A stretch of 64,000 bases of DNA, taken from assembly GCA_002964805.2 (NCBI GenBank), contig PUDQ02000023.1:1-64000 (forward strand), given 5' to 3'. The translations under genes were made by a program, and so were the position numbers. The notes beneath the pieces were generated by a model. The model saw only the letters and a list, made by a program, of their open reading frames with translations. It made no database searches and was not told where the DNA came from. Each line of letters opens with the position of its first letter. Position 1 is the stretch's first letter. The stretch is from Trametes villosa. Taxonomy: Eukaryota > Basidiomycota > Agaricomycetes > Polyporales > Polyporaceae. This document shows positions 1-11,660 of the stretch, one piece after another.

Positions 1-1452
1 TGACCCTCAGCACCCCTGCCACGGGCGTGCGCCCCAATCCGGTCAATCGGCAGCTGATGGGTGCTTTCAGCACGGACCCGGCCATGGTCCAGCGGCTCTA
101 CGCCGCTGGCGTGCCTGTCTGGTATGTGCGCATGGACGTGTCCGTGCTCGCAGACGACCGGGTCCGCGCTGTTGTACCGCTCACGGCGCCGACTGGGATA
201 TGTACGACGATCGGTGAGGAGAAAGGCGAGGTCTTGTACCGCGGGCTCGTCGGACCAAAGCATCTCGCCGCCATGGCGCGCGGAGGGCACACGTACCTCG
301 ACATCTGCCGCGCGCCGCTCCTCGCCGTCGACCAGGATGGCGGGTACCCCTCGCCGATCGGCCAGAAGGAGCATAAGCGCAATGCGCGTGGGGAGCCGTC
401 TCAGAGCGCAGGACCAGTGCGCAACGCGGGACGTAGCGAGCGGGGAGGCAGCAGTCGAGCATCGGCGGCTCCTTGTGAGTAACAACTCCGATGCCATGTA
501 TTATCACTAACTAACATCGCGAGTAGACTCGAAGCCGCACCCCAGCCAGATTCGGGGCGTCAACAAATTCGAGCCGACAGTCCACGACTGGATGCCCGAG
601 CCGCTGACTGCCTGGCAGAAGGCTATGGCCGCCGTCGACCTGTCCAGGCCCGCGAAGCCGCAGGGGGAAACGTGGGGATATTGGATCCCGGAACCCGGGC
701 TGCTGCTGCGACCTTCGACGACGGACAGGCTACACCGCTACGTCGTCAACTGGGTTCGATTGCGATCGGCGTGGCTCTACGTCCTTCGTTTGCGGGAAGC
801 TCGTGTCACGAGGGTCCCGACGCAGTGGTGGCGGGACATTCTGTACGGCGCCACCGGTCAAGGCGAGAAGGACCCGACTAAACGAACCGCCCAACGGTGG
901 CGTCAGATCGAGGATGTCTTCGGACAAGCCTTCGATCGCGTCGACTTCGATCCATCCCCATCTGGTGCCCCACTGTGGTTCAGGAAACCGATCTCGACGC
1001 TCAACACCCCCACCTGCCGTCCAATTATCTGGGAAGTCTGCGAACTCGGCTTCCGCCACGAACTGTTGGCCCTCGACCGCCTCCTCGTCACGTCGCGCGG
1101 TACTGGACTTACGGAAGAGCATCGAGAAGCACTCCTGGGGGAGGTGTTCCCCGATCGAGGCGTGTATAGCGTGTATGCTCTGCCTCACGTCGACAAGGAC
1201 CTCGGCGTGAAGGGTGGGTTAGGAGCCGACCTGCTGCACCGGCGTGTGGGAGCCCTAGAGGCTTTCCGGCGTGTGCTCGCTCGTTGGCCGCGCTGTCCCC
1301 CATCGATTCATGCGGCCCCGGCGTTCGGCACGCATCTCAAACCTGCGGAGATTGCTGCCCGCGAGGAGGAGCTAGCCAGCTTCTACGTCAACACCTTCTT
1401 CGAGCACGCCGGTCGAGCACCAATAGTGCCGCATCGGTTCCCTATCGTCTAG
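1..1452 (+). CDS. Unknown basidiomycete protein, 5' end outside window
   Basis: Two exons are supported: from the window edge to 474, and 527-1452. The intron has GTGAGT, a CTAAC branch-like motif and TAG, and the frame continues across it. The reading frame is open from base 3 with no convincing start, so the gene begins upstream. The last 300 residues are rich in Trp, Arg and Pro (a PTQWW motif, then TLNTPTCRPIIWE) and end in VPHRFPIV. No catalytic motif was recognised. From memory it resembles an abundant multi-copy hypothetical family of basidiomycetes; no function is claimed. It lies on the same strand as the KDZ transposase and about 0.5 kb upstream, so it may be an element-associated gene rather than a host gene. 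Confidence 0.6.
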
Positions 1453-1975
1453 CTGGACGCTCGCGCTGACCATTTCATGTACGAACACACCGTAGATAGC
1501 AATGTACTTGTAACTACCATAGCTGTATAGTAATTAGAGTCATGACATGCACGCAGACTGGAGAACATTGCGGACTGGCGGGGTACATCCAGGAGATGTC
1601 GTAGGCGGCGGCGAGAAGTTGGAGGCGCTCGGGAGATCGGGGCTCGGGAGATCTGAGCCACTGCCCCTGGACGCTTGGGCCGGGGCATGGACCGTGGTAC
1701 GCTTTGCCCCTGTGGGTGCGGTGGCCAACTCATTGTCTACCTGCGCCTGGTCGATGCGTCCCGGTCGGGAAGGGTACCCGCGCAGAGGTGGGCTCCTTCT
1801 CGACACGCCTGCTCTCGTATGCTCCTGGTACACTCTCCGCAACTCTCGCGACGGCCTTGCTATGTATCGACGGGCACGCGGTAAGAAATTGGGCGCGGGC
1901 ATTGCCCGCGGGTTCGACCATCATCGTCCTGTGGCCAAGACCTCGAAGTCCGAGGTCGACAAACATGGCCACCGG
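1453..1975. other. Region between unknown gene and KDZ transposase
   Basis: This stretch separates the stop at 1452 from the first well-supported transposase exon. An open frame continues upstream of 1976 as far as 1547, but its composition does not look like a transposase, so the true first exon may lie here. No terminal inverted repeat was found. Confidence 0.3.
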
Positions 1976-4900
1976 ATGGTGATGGAGAAGCAGCTCGAGT
2001 ACGACACTCCGGGGCCCTCGCAGAAGAGAGCGCGCACAGATGAGGATACCTCGACGGATGCGAGACCGATGGAATCCGTGCTCGAGGGCGACGGCGGCGA
2101 CGCGGACGATGGTGAACAGTCGGGCAGTCTAGGGCCACAACCGCAGGATTCGACCGCGAAGACTCCCCGCGAGAAGAAGGTGCGTCCCGCGTCCGCCGGG
2201 TGTACTTATTCGTTGCTGATTCCTTTGACAGAACACGCCGTCGTACCAGATGAGACAGTGGCTCGCGCGCGAGGCGGACATCCTCGCTCGACTCTTACAG
2301 CGCGAGCAAGACCCCGGCATAGAGAAGCCCTGCGCGTGTGGCCTTCGCCCAGCCATGACCCGGTGTCAAGAGTGCGGCCAGAAGAGTCCTCAATGCGAGG
2401 AGTGCATCGTTCGCGACCACCGCCACCTACCATACCACTGGATCGATCGCTGGAATGGACGGCACTTCGAACACCTCGACCTTGCTGAACTCGGGCACAT
2501 CTTGTACCTTGGCCACCGCGACGAACCCTGTCCCAACGCCTCAAGGACGGCCCGACCGATGTACTTCGTGGTCGTGCACACGAACGGTGTCCATCGGTGC
2601 CAAATACAATACTGCCAATGCGCCGGGCACGACGAACCGGTGTATCAGCTCATCACCGCAGGTCTATGGCCATCAAGCCTGGATCGCCCGGAGACCGCGT
2701 TCACGCAAGCTCTACTGCGCCATTGGCACCTCGACTGGGACGTCTCGCACAAGAGCGCGCAAGATTTCTATCGCGTCCTACAGCGCCTGACCAACAACGC
2801 AGCTCCGGAGACCGTGGAGGTGCGTACGAATGCGCCTGGTCCCTTACGACACCGTGAGCTCACTTCCTGCCTAGAACCGGTACAAGGACCTCCTCAGCGC
2901 GTCGCGAGTGTGGCGACACCTGACCATGGTCAAACGATCGGGTCGATACCACGGCGTCGTTCTACCTCATCGACCACAGCGCACGATCACCGTCCCGTGC
3001 TTCACCTGCCCCTGGCCAGACTTCAACCTGCCTGACGACTGGAAGGACACCCCGGACCGCCTCAAGTGAGTCGTTCGCTTGATGCGCGCGTGTACGTGTG
3101 GCTCACCCTGTCTTCCGCTCAGATATATATATCGCATCGTCATTGGCTGCGATGGGAACCACAGCTTGCACAAGAAGGCCAAGCGAGAGGACCCGGACGA
3201 CGTCAGCCTCGCCGTTGACCAGGGGTACTTTGTGAACCACGAGAAGATGTCCCAATACCTGGAGAAGAGTTACGAGAACGAGGACACGGTATGTTCGCGG
3301 GCTCACTCCTGCGTCGCGCCTGGCTGACATCATTTAGCTGCAAACGTGTAGCGGCTTCCAGGTGCTCAAAACCTTGCGACCAGGGAAGTTCCGATTCCTG
3401 GTCGTCAGCGGGATCATCGGGACGTTTTGTAAGCATGTTCTATTCCGCTCGGAAGGCATCGTGGACATGCAAACCGGGGAACGGTAAGACCACATCAGCG
3501 ACCATTGTTTGGCTGTGGCTCACGCTTTGCCCGCAGGAGTGGCCACTCATTGTACGCAATCATCGGCGCCCTGCGAGGCACCGAACTACTCGAGCAGCGT
3601 GCCCTGACATACGACGTTGCTTGCATCATTATTCGCAACATGCTCAAACGATGTCGCGAATACTTCCCCGCCATGGTCCCCATCGTCGAGAAGCTCATGA
3701 TACTCCTACCCAAACTCCACCTCTACGCCCACAAGGACTTGTGTCAGATAGTCTACGCCCTCGCATTCGCATCCGGATTCGGTCTGTCCCACGGCGAAGG
3801 CGTCGAGACCCCTTGGGCCGAGTTCAACATCGCAGGTCTCCCCACGCGTGAGATGACCGCGGGCGGGCGCCACGACGCGCTGACGGACTTGTTCAACTTC
3901 TGGAATTGGTGCAAAGTCGAGCGGATGGGTACGCGCACGTTGTTTGCACCGTCGTTCAGAGCTGACCGCGAATACACAGCGTCTTTCCTTGCTAAGAAGC
4001 TCACCGAAGCGTACGACGGACAGCGCCGAACGACGCGATACTTCGCCGGTTTGACAGCTCTCGCGGGCCCTACCACGGTGGCAGCATGGCTGCAAATCCC
4101 ATTCGACAGCGAAGCCCCCACCCCGCTGACGTTCAGGGAGAAGGAGGCAGCTTTCGCGTCAAGCCCCTTCCTGGTCAATCGCACCGATCGTGAGTACTCT
4201 GACACGTCGCACCTGTAACGTGTGGCTAAGATGATCACAGTGCCCAGCGCCACCAGCGCGTACACCGTGCTCATCGAGGCACACCGCGATAACCCGCAGA
4301 CGCACACTCGGCAGGTCCTCAGTCACCTGCGCAAGGAATACGCGAACTTCCTCAGGACGGCTCTGGACCTCGAGCAGGAAATGTACGCGCTGTGACGTTG
4401 ACTGAGCGGTGGAGGGTACTGACTGTAGTGACAGGTTAGCGCTGCGGGACAAGGACACGCTGAAGAAGGCGGCTGCGCAGGGCGAGCTTGTCGACGACAA
4501 CGCCGTCGCCTGTACGACCTGGACAGCCTGGCGGAAGAAGGTCGATCAGTGGCGAGTCATCCAGCGCAAGCTGATGCCCGGTCTATGGACGGAAGCTTCA
4601 ACCTCCGACAGCGTACCAGCCCCGACCGATGCCGACGACACTCCAGATGACGTAGACGAGGACGACGAGGAGTACGTGGACGAAGGCCCGGCTGGATCCG
4701 CGAGCTCGGTGGCCACGGGTTCGGGGTCGCCTTCGAAGGCGCAGGAAGTGCTCGGCCTGCCGTCCGACCTCAGCGCTGCTGAGAGGCAAGACTTCGATGT
4801 GGAGACACTGGGCGAGTACGAGCGCCATTTACGCATAGGGCAGGCGTTCGACCTGCTCGACGACGTGCGCAGTGCTGTCAAGCATCTCGCCGCATACATC

Positions 4901-5762
4901 GCAGAGAAGCAAGACGCCGGGCATACGACCAAGGACAACACACGGTCAGCGGATGTCTCCAAGTTCTCCCGCGCCCACTGCACACGCGTCGCGAAGCGGT
5001 ACAACTACGTATACGACCGGATCCTCACACTGCGTGCTCATCCACCCTCGAAAACGGACCCGGACTTCTACCTCAAGCGCATCGACCTCGACCACGACCT
5101 GACCATCACCAACCTCAAGGTCGCGCGCGAGAAGGGCGATAGTCGGCGCTCCGGCTCGTGGATCTGGTGGGCATTCGAGGACGCGATGGAGTCGTGCGGT
5201 CCTGCGCGTGCAGCGGGCAAACGGAAGAGGGCAGCGGACAATGCACGCGCTGACGTCCAGGAGCAACCCAAGGATCCTGCTAGTTGGCGTGCGTATGCAG
5301 CTCCGCCTTGGACGTGTCTGGCACTGACATCCATTACGTTCGTTAGTCGATAGGGCTCAATGGTTCCGCGCTTGGCAAGAGAAGCTGCGTTACGATGAGG
5401 CCGTCAATATCGTCTGCGCCGACTTCCGCGCAACCATCCGAGGCTACGATCACATGGCGCGGCTGTGGCTGGCAGCGGCTACGCGCGCGGGCTCTCAGCC
5501 CGGCGAAGCAGCTTATGCCCATCAACATCATACGATGTTCAGCCGCATGCGCGATGAATGCCAGGCTCTCTACGACGGTGCGCGCAAGCCTGGCGTCGCG
5601 GGCGACACCATTGACCAGAGCAAGGTAGAGTACTCATCCTGCCGCTACACTACTATTGGACTAACGCGCATACAGTCTATAAGGGATGAGCTTGCCAAGC
5701 AGGCTCGCCACTCAGACATGGAGCAATGGACATCGGTTCTTCATTCGTTACACATGGACTAA
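1976..5762 (+). CDS. KDZ-family transposase with CxC2-type cysteine cluster
   Basis: Proposed exons are 1976-2179, 2232-2819, 2875-3065, 3123-3288, 3338-3483, 3537-3928, 3980-4189, 4241-4382, 4435-5288, 5347-5624 and 5676-5762, about 1,085 aa. The introns are canonical and 49-58 nt; those at 3929-3979 and 5625-5675 are in frame and could be retained. After a basic/acidic leader comes a cysteine cluster (CACG, CQECG, CEECIV) typical of the CxC domains in front of KDZ catalytic cores. Candidate catalytic acids are Asp in GCDGNHSL, Asp in TYDVAC and Glu in HGEGVETPWAE. The protein would cut and paste KDZ (Kyakuja-Dileera-Zisupton) elements. The frame looks intact. The 5' end is uncertain: Met1976 is the first plausible start, but an upstream exon is possible. 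Element ends were not found. Confidence 0.8.
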
Positions 5763-6053
5763 TAGATACCCAAGTTTGGCCGGGCCGACTACTAGAGTTA
5801 TGCGGATAGAAGACTGTACAACCCACTGATACTAATCTGTACCTACTCGAACTAATCTGTACTTAATCCTTCGCAATTAACGCTACTCTCTGTCCCCCTG
5901 ACCCTCGGGGACAGACTTAATCCTGACTTAATCGCGTGATCGGACGGACTGACTCTAATTTTTCAGCTCTCTAAGGCCCCGAATAGATGGGGGGATTAAT
6001 CCTGGATTTACATGATATGATAGGTAAGATAAGCAAACTAAGTACAGTCCCTG
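5763..6053. other. Gene-free stretch with short repeats and a hairpin
   Basis: This is A/T-richer DNA between the KDZ gene and the hAT-derived repeats. ACTAATCTGTAC occurs twice (5831-5842 and 5851-5862). An 8-bp-arm hairpin lies at 5890-5897/5907-5914. It could hold the downstream end of the KDZ element, but no matching upstream end was identified. Confidence 0.35.
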
Positions 6054-6668
6054 TATGGAGATGAGCTTGTGGATCCAGGGGAGGATGCGCCTTGAGGGGA
6101 CGTCGGACGAGGTTTTCTTGGAGCCTGCAGAGGTGAGCTACACGATCAGTTCTCCTACACGATCTCCGATGTGACTGCGACTCACCGTGTTGCAGCTCCC
6201 ACTGCCCACCACCTACGAAGAGGTGCGCGCCCTCGATCCGCAAGATTGGGATGATGCGCACGCGCGCATCTTGGAGCGCTTCGGCGCGGTCTTCAGCGCG
6301 GACCAGGCGGACGCGGTAGGCGTCCTCTGCTACGTCCACCGGTGGTTCCCCGGCGCGCCGTCTCACGCCAGCCCGCGGGAAGCATGGCGAGAGGTTCGCG
6401 ACGTCCTCGCGACCGCTATGGCCATGGGCGGTGTGCTAGGTACTCCTGCTGAGAACCTTGTACACAACGTCGGGCTGTGGGCTCGCAGTCGCATCCCGGT
6501 ATGTAGCCCTTCTCCAATGCTCGCGCTTGACTATTTGCTTACCGTTCGAGTCTTCAGGACGCGTTTCCTCCCGGCGCGAACCCATTTGGCCTCTTCGATG
6601 CGTTCGAGGACGGCTCGGACGGGGACAATGAGGAGGGCACGGAGGCTAGCGGTTCTGCGGCCTCTTAG
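6054..6668 (+). pseudogene. 5'-truncated copy of the hAT accessory gene
   Basis: This copy carries the 3' part of the gene whose 5' part lies on the minus strand at 7385-8082. Homology begins abruptly at 6054. Exons recognisable here are 6054-6130 (partial), 6196-6498 and 6558-6668, ending in TAG. The last exon exists only in this orientation, because the other copy is broken at 7385. The C-terminus is acidic and Gly/Ser-rich. It has no promoter or start of its own and is almost certainly non-functional. It is essential for interpreting the rearrangement because it shows what the undamaged end of the gene looked like. Confidence 0.75.
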
Positions 6669-6783
6669 AATGCGGAGCAGGGTAGTTTGCACAGGGATAG
6701 TTGTATTGAATAGCTAAACATACGTCTGGAGTACATGTATGGGCAAAACGAAGGAGCTATGCACATTTTTGGTCTCTCTAGTA

Positions 6784-6932
6784 CAGGTAACCCGTGACGG
6801 GTATGACACCCGTGCCACCCGTGACACCCGGCGCCTGGACCCGGACCCGCGGGTGCGCGGGTACGGGTATATAGCGGGTACGGGTGCGGGTCAGACCAGC
6901 CGCACCCGGGGGTTGACCCGTGCCATACCCTA
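6784..6932. repeat. hAT terminal/subterminal region, copy 1
   Basis: This stretch is dense in ACCCG/CGGGT motifs and ends ...CCATACCCTA, so the terminus reads TAGGGTATGG outward-in. It matches the terminus at the far end of the transposase-bearing element (11964, AAGGGTATGG). Repeated subterminal motifs of this sort are usual for Ac-like hAT transposase binding. Confidence 0.7.
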
Positions 6933-7116
6933 GCTCGCAGTCGCATCCCGGTATGTAGCCCTTCTCCAATGCTCGCGCTTGACTATTTGCTTACCGTTCG
7001 AGTCTTCAGGACGCGTTTCCTCCCGGCGCGAACCCATTTGGCCTCTTCGATGCGTTCGAGGACGGCTCGGACGGGGACAATGAGGAGGGCACGGAGGCTA
7101 GCGGTTCTGCGGCCTC

Positions 7117-8082
7117 TTAGAATGCGGAGCAGGGTAGTTTGCACAGGGATAGTTGTATTGAATAGCTAAACATACGTCTGGAGTACATGTATGGGCAAAA
7201 CGAAGGAGCTATGCACATTTTTGGTCTCTCTAGTACAGGTAACCCGTGACGGGTATGACACCCGTGCCACCCGTGACACCCGGCGCCTGGACCCGGACCC
7301 GCGGGTGCGCGGGTACGGGTATATAGCGGGTACGGGTGCGGGTCAGACCAGCCGCACCCGGGGGTTGACCCGTGCCATACCCTACTGCGAGCCCACAGCC
7401 CGACGTTGTGTACAAGGTTCTCAGCAGGAGTACCTAGCACACCGCCCATGGCCATAGCGGTCGCGAGGACGTCGCGAACCTCTCGCCATGCTTCCCGCGG
7501 GCTGGCGTGAGACGGCGCGCCGGGGAACCACCGGTGGACGTAGCAGAGGACGCCTACCGCGTCCGCCTGGTCCGCGCTGAAGACCGCGCCGAAGCGCTCC
7601 AAGATGCGCGCGTGCGCATCATCCCAATCTTGCGGATCGAGGGCGCGCACCTCTTCGTAGGTGGTGGGCAGTGGGAGCTGCAACACGGTGAGTCGCAGTC
7701 ACATCGGAGATCGTGTAGGAGAACTGATCGTGTAGCTCACCTCTGCAGGCTCCAAGAAAACCTCGTCCGACGTCCCCTCAAGGCGCATCCTCCCCTGGAT
7801 CCACAAGCTCATCTCCATATTGGCCAGCGGCACCTCATCGGACAGCTCGCCCTCAAACTCCAGGACCAGGAGCGCACCGCCGTTGAAGAGCTCCTCGTAG
7901 CCCGTGTCGCCCTCCTCTGACAATGGCTCGTCGGCGTCGCTATCGCTGCTGTCGTCCTCATCCGGCACACTCGAATCCGCAGCCGCGCCGCGGTTCCACG
8001 GCCCTTGCGGCCACACGGCGTTGAATGGCGTGGCTTGATCGTCGCGCGCGCCGGTTGTTGCGGACTGAGAGGATGCAGACAT
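7117..8082 (-). CDS. hAT accessory gene, 3' end replaced by element terminus
   Basis: ATG is at 8082. Exon 1 is 7741-8082, a phase-0 intron covers 7678-7740, and exon 2 starts at 7677. The native sequence ends at 7385; beyond it the frame runs into reversed element-end sequence and stops at 7117, giving a chimeric tail. The N-terminus is Ser/Thr-rich, followed by an acidic stretch (DEDDSSDSDADEP) and a hydrophobic segment (GGALLVLEFEG). The undamaged gene would have encoded about 251 aa, judging from the truncated copy at 6054-6668. No known domain was recognised. It lies just downstream of the hAT transposase, on the same strand and inside the same element ends, so it is probably element-encoded cargo. 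The function is unknown and the present copy may be dead. Confidence 0.6.
7236..7384. repeat. hAT terminal/subterminal region, copy 2
   Basis: This is the same 149 bp as 6784-6932, displaced by 452 bp. Its end at 7384 abuts CTGCGAGC, the reverse complement of the 8-bp motif that follows copy 1. It therefore acts as the present left terminus of the transposase-bearing element. Confidence 0.7.
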
Positions 8083-8416
8083 GGCTGGGACGGGCGAGGA
8101 GGGTGAGAGCAAGCGGGAGAGGAGTAGTGATACAATTTCAAGCCCGCGCGGGACTAACACCATCATTTCCTGTTTAGATAATGTCTTTGCTAATACACCG
8201 CGCACCTGGGCCGTCTTACATTCTAAATAGGGCCGCGCACTCACAGAAGAAGCACACGCGCACTCCACCCGGCGCGCGCGTGGTGAAAACACAGGTTGCG
8301 GGATACTCATGTATTTCTGAAGTAGACAGAGAAGGAGGACGCGCGCGTGCGCGGTTTCGTGCGGGCGAGCTGCTCTCGGACATCGCGCATTGGGCCGCAG
8401 AGGTAGAGTACATGTA
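8083..8416. other. Spacer between the two hAT genes
   Basis: This is CG-rich noncoding sequence between the transposase stop and the accessory-gene start. It presumably holds the transposase 3' end and the accessory-gene promoter. No motif was recognised. Confidence 0.4.
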
Positions 8417-11400
8417 CTACAACGAATCTAAGTCTATTTTGTCCCACCCCTCCTCCATCTCGAAATCCGACGCGTCCGAGTCGTCCGCGATCGCATCCAA
8501 CTTGCCAACCTTGCGCGCATCCGCGCGGTGGATAAACCCTCCCAGGCTCCAGTTTCCTACACACATGACGGCGCGCGTGCTCTGCGCGCTCAGCCTATTG
8601 CGCGTGTGCGGGAGGGCGAGCCGTCCGCGACTGAACACGCGCTCGGGCTCGATAGATGTGGCTGCAACACGAGCTGAAGTCAGTAACTCATGCGCCGTGT
8701 GGCCCTGTTAGTACGCACCTGGTATGCTCAGATAATCCAACGCCATGCGCGACAGCTTCGGATATGTCGCGCGGCGGTCGTTCCACCACTCCAGGGCATC
8801 CTTGACGCGCTCCGGGTCCGTGTTGAGATATCTTGTCAGCTCATCGCCGAGCTCCTCTGGCGCGATGTCTTCGTCCTCGAGGGCCTCGAAGATGTTGGTA
8901 GGAGCCTATGAATAATCAAACATGTCAGTTTAACCGATAGCCCAATGGTGATAAGTCCTGACCTTCGCGCGCGCGGGCGCGCGCTCAGCAGCAGGACTCC
9001 CTGGTGCTGACTGGTCGTCGGGGCTCTCAGACCGCGCGTCCTCGCTGGTGTCACTGCTGCGGTTTGCGTAACGGGTCTTGTACTCATCCTGGATCATCTC
9101 GCGCGCGGTCGCGATCCACTGGTCTGGCCACTTCATCCTCTTGAAGTAGGCGAGCTTGTGGCGCGGGTGAAGGACTGCGAGAGAGAGAGAGAGTATTCAG
9201 CATACAAACAAACGCGCGCGCGCGCGCGGACACGCGCGAGGTGACAGTGTCCCGAAACCCACGCGCGTGCAACCAGTAGAACAGACTTACTCATTGCGAT
9301 GCGGTAGGTATTGGAGGCGTCCGTCAGCGAATAGTACTTGTTGAGCGTTGTCTTCGCAAGCGTCGCGGCCACGCGGATGGCGCTGTCGTAGGTGTCCTCG
9401 TCTACTGAGATAGAAGCCAGATGAGAGTCAATATGATCCATGGCGGGGATGACGGAGGCAAGGTTGGGAGTATGTTGGCCGAAGAACATGGTCGCGTCCT
9501 TGAAGATCTGCGCGCGCGGGCGTCAGCAACGTCCAAATCGGGAAACAAGGTTTGGACGCGACGTGCGCACAAACCTTCAGGACGTCCCGCAACTCTGCAG
9601 CTATCGCCCACTCCCTCTCCGTCAGCTCAAAACTGCGCAGGCCGTTACTCTTCTCACTGCACAGCCTGTTGATAGCCTCTCGATGCGCCAGGCACGCGGC
9701 AAGCATCGCGAACGTGGAATTCCATCGCGTACGGACGTCCCGGGGTATCAAGGCGTCCGGCAGGCCAAGCTCCTTCAACAGCGCCTTCCAAGCGGGAAGC
9801 AGCTTGGTAGTGGAATGCACGATCTTGAAGGCGAGCTTGCGGAGCTAAGGGCAGGGATCAGTACGTCAAACAGTGGCCTTAGCATTTTACTGACCTTCGC
9901 GAGCACAAGCTTAACAGGCAATACGTCGCGCTCGAACTGCTCGCGCTCCTCGTCGCTGAGGCCCGCAACGGCATCGATCTCATCGTCTAGGTCGTCCTTC
10001 TCCGCGGCCTCGGTCTCGGCGGCCGCTTCCTCCGCACGCGTGGTGAGCTCCTCGCTCTCCATCTCCTTGACCAGATCTAGAAGCTCCTGCGCATCTGCCT
10101 CCGCCTCGGCTGCGTCGCGCTCGGCCCGCACATCGAAGGACTTGATGAGGGACTTGGCCACCAGGTTCAGAACGTGCTCGAAGCAGCGGACGCGATTGAC
10201 GGCACCCGGGAAGTTCGGGAGGAGGTCCATGAGTTCTTCGACCATGGTCTCGTTATTCGAGGCATTGTCGCAAGTGACACCAAGGATCTAGCGAGCACAG
10301 GTAAGCAACGAAGAATCCCGGGACCCAAACAATGCGAACTGACCTTTTCAGCGATCCCAAACTCATTCAGAACATCGGCAAAGGCGGCGGCGAGGTTCAC
10401 GCCCGAGTGCGACCACGCCACCTCGATGAAATCGAGGAGGAGGCACACGGGCTTCCCATCGCGCAGGAAATGGACCGTAATTGCCATGAAGGCGCGATGG
10501 TTTGGGGACGACCATTCGTCCATGGCGAAATGGAGGTCGCCCTCGTACTCCTGAGGAAGGTGAGCACACGGGGTGCACGAGTGAGTCATACTGAACTCAC
10601 CTGCAGGGCCTTCGCGATCCGATTGCGCGTCCGCGCAAAAACAACCTTCAAGTCGCGCGCAACCGTAGAAGGGGACGGCACGAAGTAATCGGGTCGGCCC
10701 GTCTTCAAAAGCGAGAGCAAACCGCGGTCCTTCACGATCTTGAAGGGCCGCAGACTTTCGGCAACCCAACGTACGACTTCCGTCCGCGTCTCGACTTGAG
10801 TGTGCGGGCGGTGACTGTAAGTAACCGTCCCAGTCTTACGCTCGAACGCCTCGACGATTGACCCGTTACGCAGCAAGGGGCCGACGATCTTCTCGCGCAC
10901 GACATCGACGTTTTTGGCCTTCGTGGCCGCCTTCACGGTGTCGAGTCCCCAACACCGCTTTGCGTGGCGCATCAGGTTACTCGTCGACGCCGAGTCACCC
11001 TTGTCAAGGAAGCGGTTGACCAGGACGCGGCACCCGCGCCCACGGCAGGCAAAGACAAGCGCGCGCCGCGCGGTGGGCCCGATGTACTCGACAAGGGGGT
11101 CCTTGTAGAACGCGTACACCGGTGAGTTCCACGTCTTCTGCAGCCGCTCTGTCGGGTCCTGTCAGTCACGGCAACTGCTGACTAGGTTTGGCTCACCTAG
11201 GAGGGCCTCGTCATCTTCATCAACGTCCTCAAAACCATCCTCGTCCTCGGCATCGGTGCCATCGGCCTGAGCAGCAGCGTCGGGGCTGCCGTTGGGGGCC
11301 TCGTCGTCATCGCTGAGGACGATCGGCTCGGTCGCTGGTGCAGTGCGCGCACGGTAAGCTATCGGGTACAATGTGATCTGATGATATTCACTAACCTTCG

Positions 11401-11660
11401 CTCGACGAGCGCGCCCCACCCTGACCTCCACCGGCACGACTGGAGGAGGCTGCCGGACGGCTGCTCGACTGCGACGCGCCGCCGCTCGACTTCGCCCCGC
11501 TCGACTTCGCGCTGCTCGACTGCGATGAGCCGCTACGCGCGCTCGCGCTCGCGCCCGTCGCAGCCTTCCCCGCAGCCGCCTTCGGTTTCTTCGCAGGCGG
11601 CGGGGGAGGACTTGTACTCTTGCGCGCGCGCGGCCGCTTGCGCTGGGACGGCTTGGCCAT
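8417..11660 (-). CDS. hAT-family transposase, apparently intact
   Basis: Ten exons on the minus strand (11396-11660, 11197-11358, 10601-11148, 10344-10550, 9895-10287, 9575-9844, 9291-9507, 8963-9174, 8719-8905, 8417-8661) join without a stop into 901 aa. The N-terminus is Ser/Lys/Pro-rich. A BED-like zinc-finger region follows (CRGRGC ... HAKRCW). The RNase-H-like core has VTCDNASNN, CFEHVLNL and RWNSTF. The C-terminus carries the hAT dimerisation signature PATSIEPERVFSRG, whose Glu is the expected third catalytic residue. The protein would excise and reinsert the element and make 8-bp target duplications, which fits the 8-bp motif seen at the left junctions. One intron (9175-9290) carries (GA)n and (CG)n runs. 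The intron at 11149-11196 has competing acceptors; the one chosen keeps the frame. Confidence 0.85.

Larger units (their letters stand above)
6481..7384. repeat. Tandem direct repeat, 452-bp unit (6481-6932, 6933-7384)
   Basis: Two head-to-tail copies each start with GCTCGCAG, run through the 3' end of the accessory gene and its 3' flank, and finish with the C/G-rich hAT terminus. They appear identical by eye. The second copy is followed directly by the inverted arm. Confidence 0.85.
6054..7819. repeat. 435-bp inverted repeat arms (6054-6488 and 7385-7819)
   Basis: Positions i and 13873-i are complementary across both arms with no indel seen by eye. The arms contain the middle of the hAT accessory gene and end exactly at an 8-bp motif, GCTCGCAG at 6481-6488 and its complement at 7385-7392. 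Identity stops at 6054/7819, where the left arm meets unrelated sequence. Confidence 0.85.

Noticed and set aside
1547..1975. Long open frame as the N-terminus of the KDZ transposase
   Set aside because: It is open but has no transposase character, and other frames are equally open. The start was left at 1976 with low certainty.
6784..6932. A complete 149-bp MITE with its own two ends
   Set aside because: The left side (beginning CAGGTAACCC) has no matching 8-bp duplication, and the block matches the terminus of the larger hAT element, so it is an element end rather than an element.
9178..9228. (GA)n and (CG)n runs as a regulatory or Z-DNA element
   Set aside because: They fall inside a transposase intron and are ordinary simple repeats.
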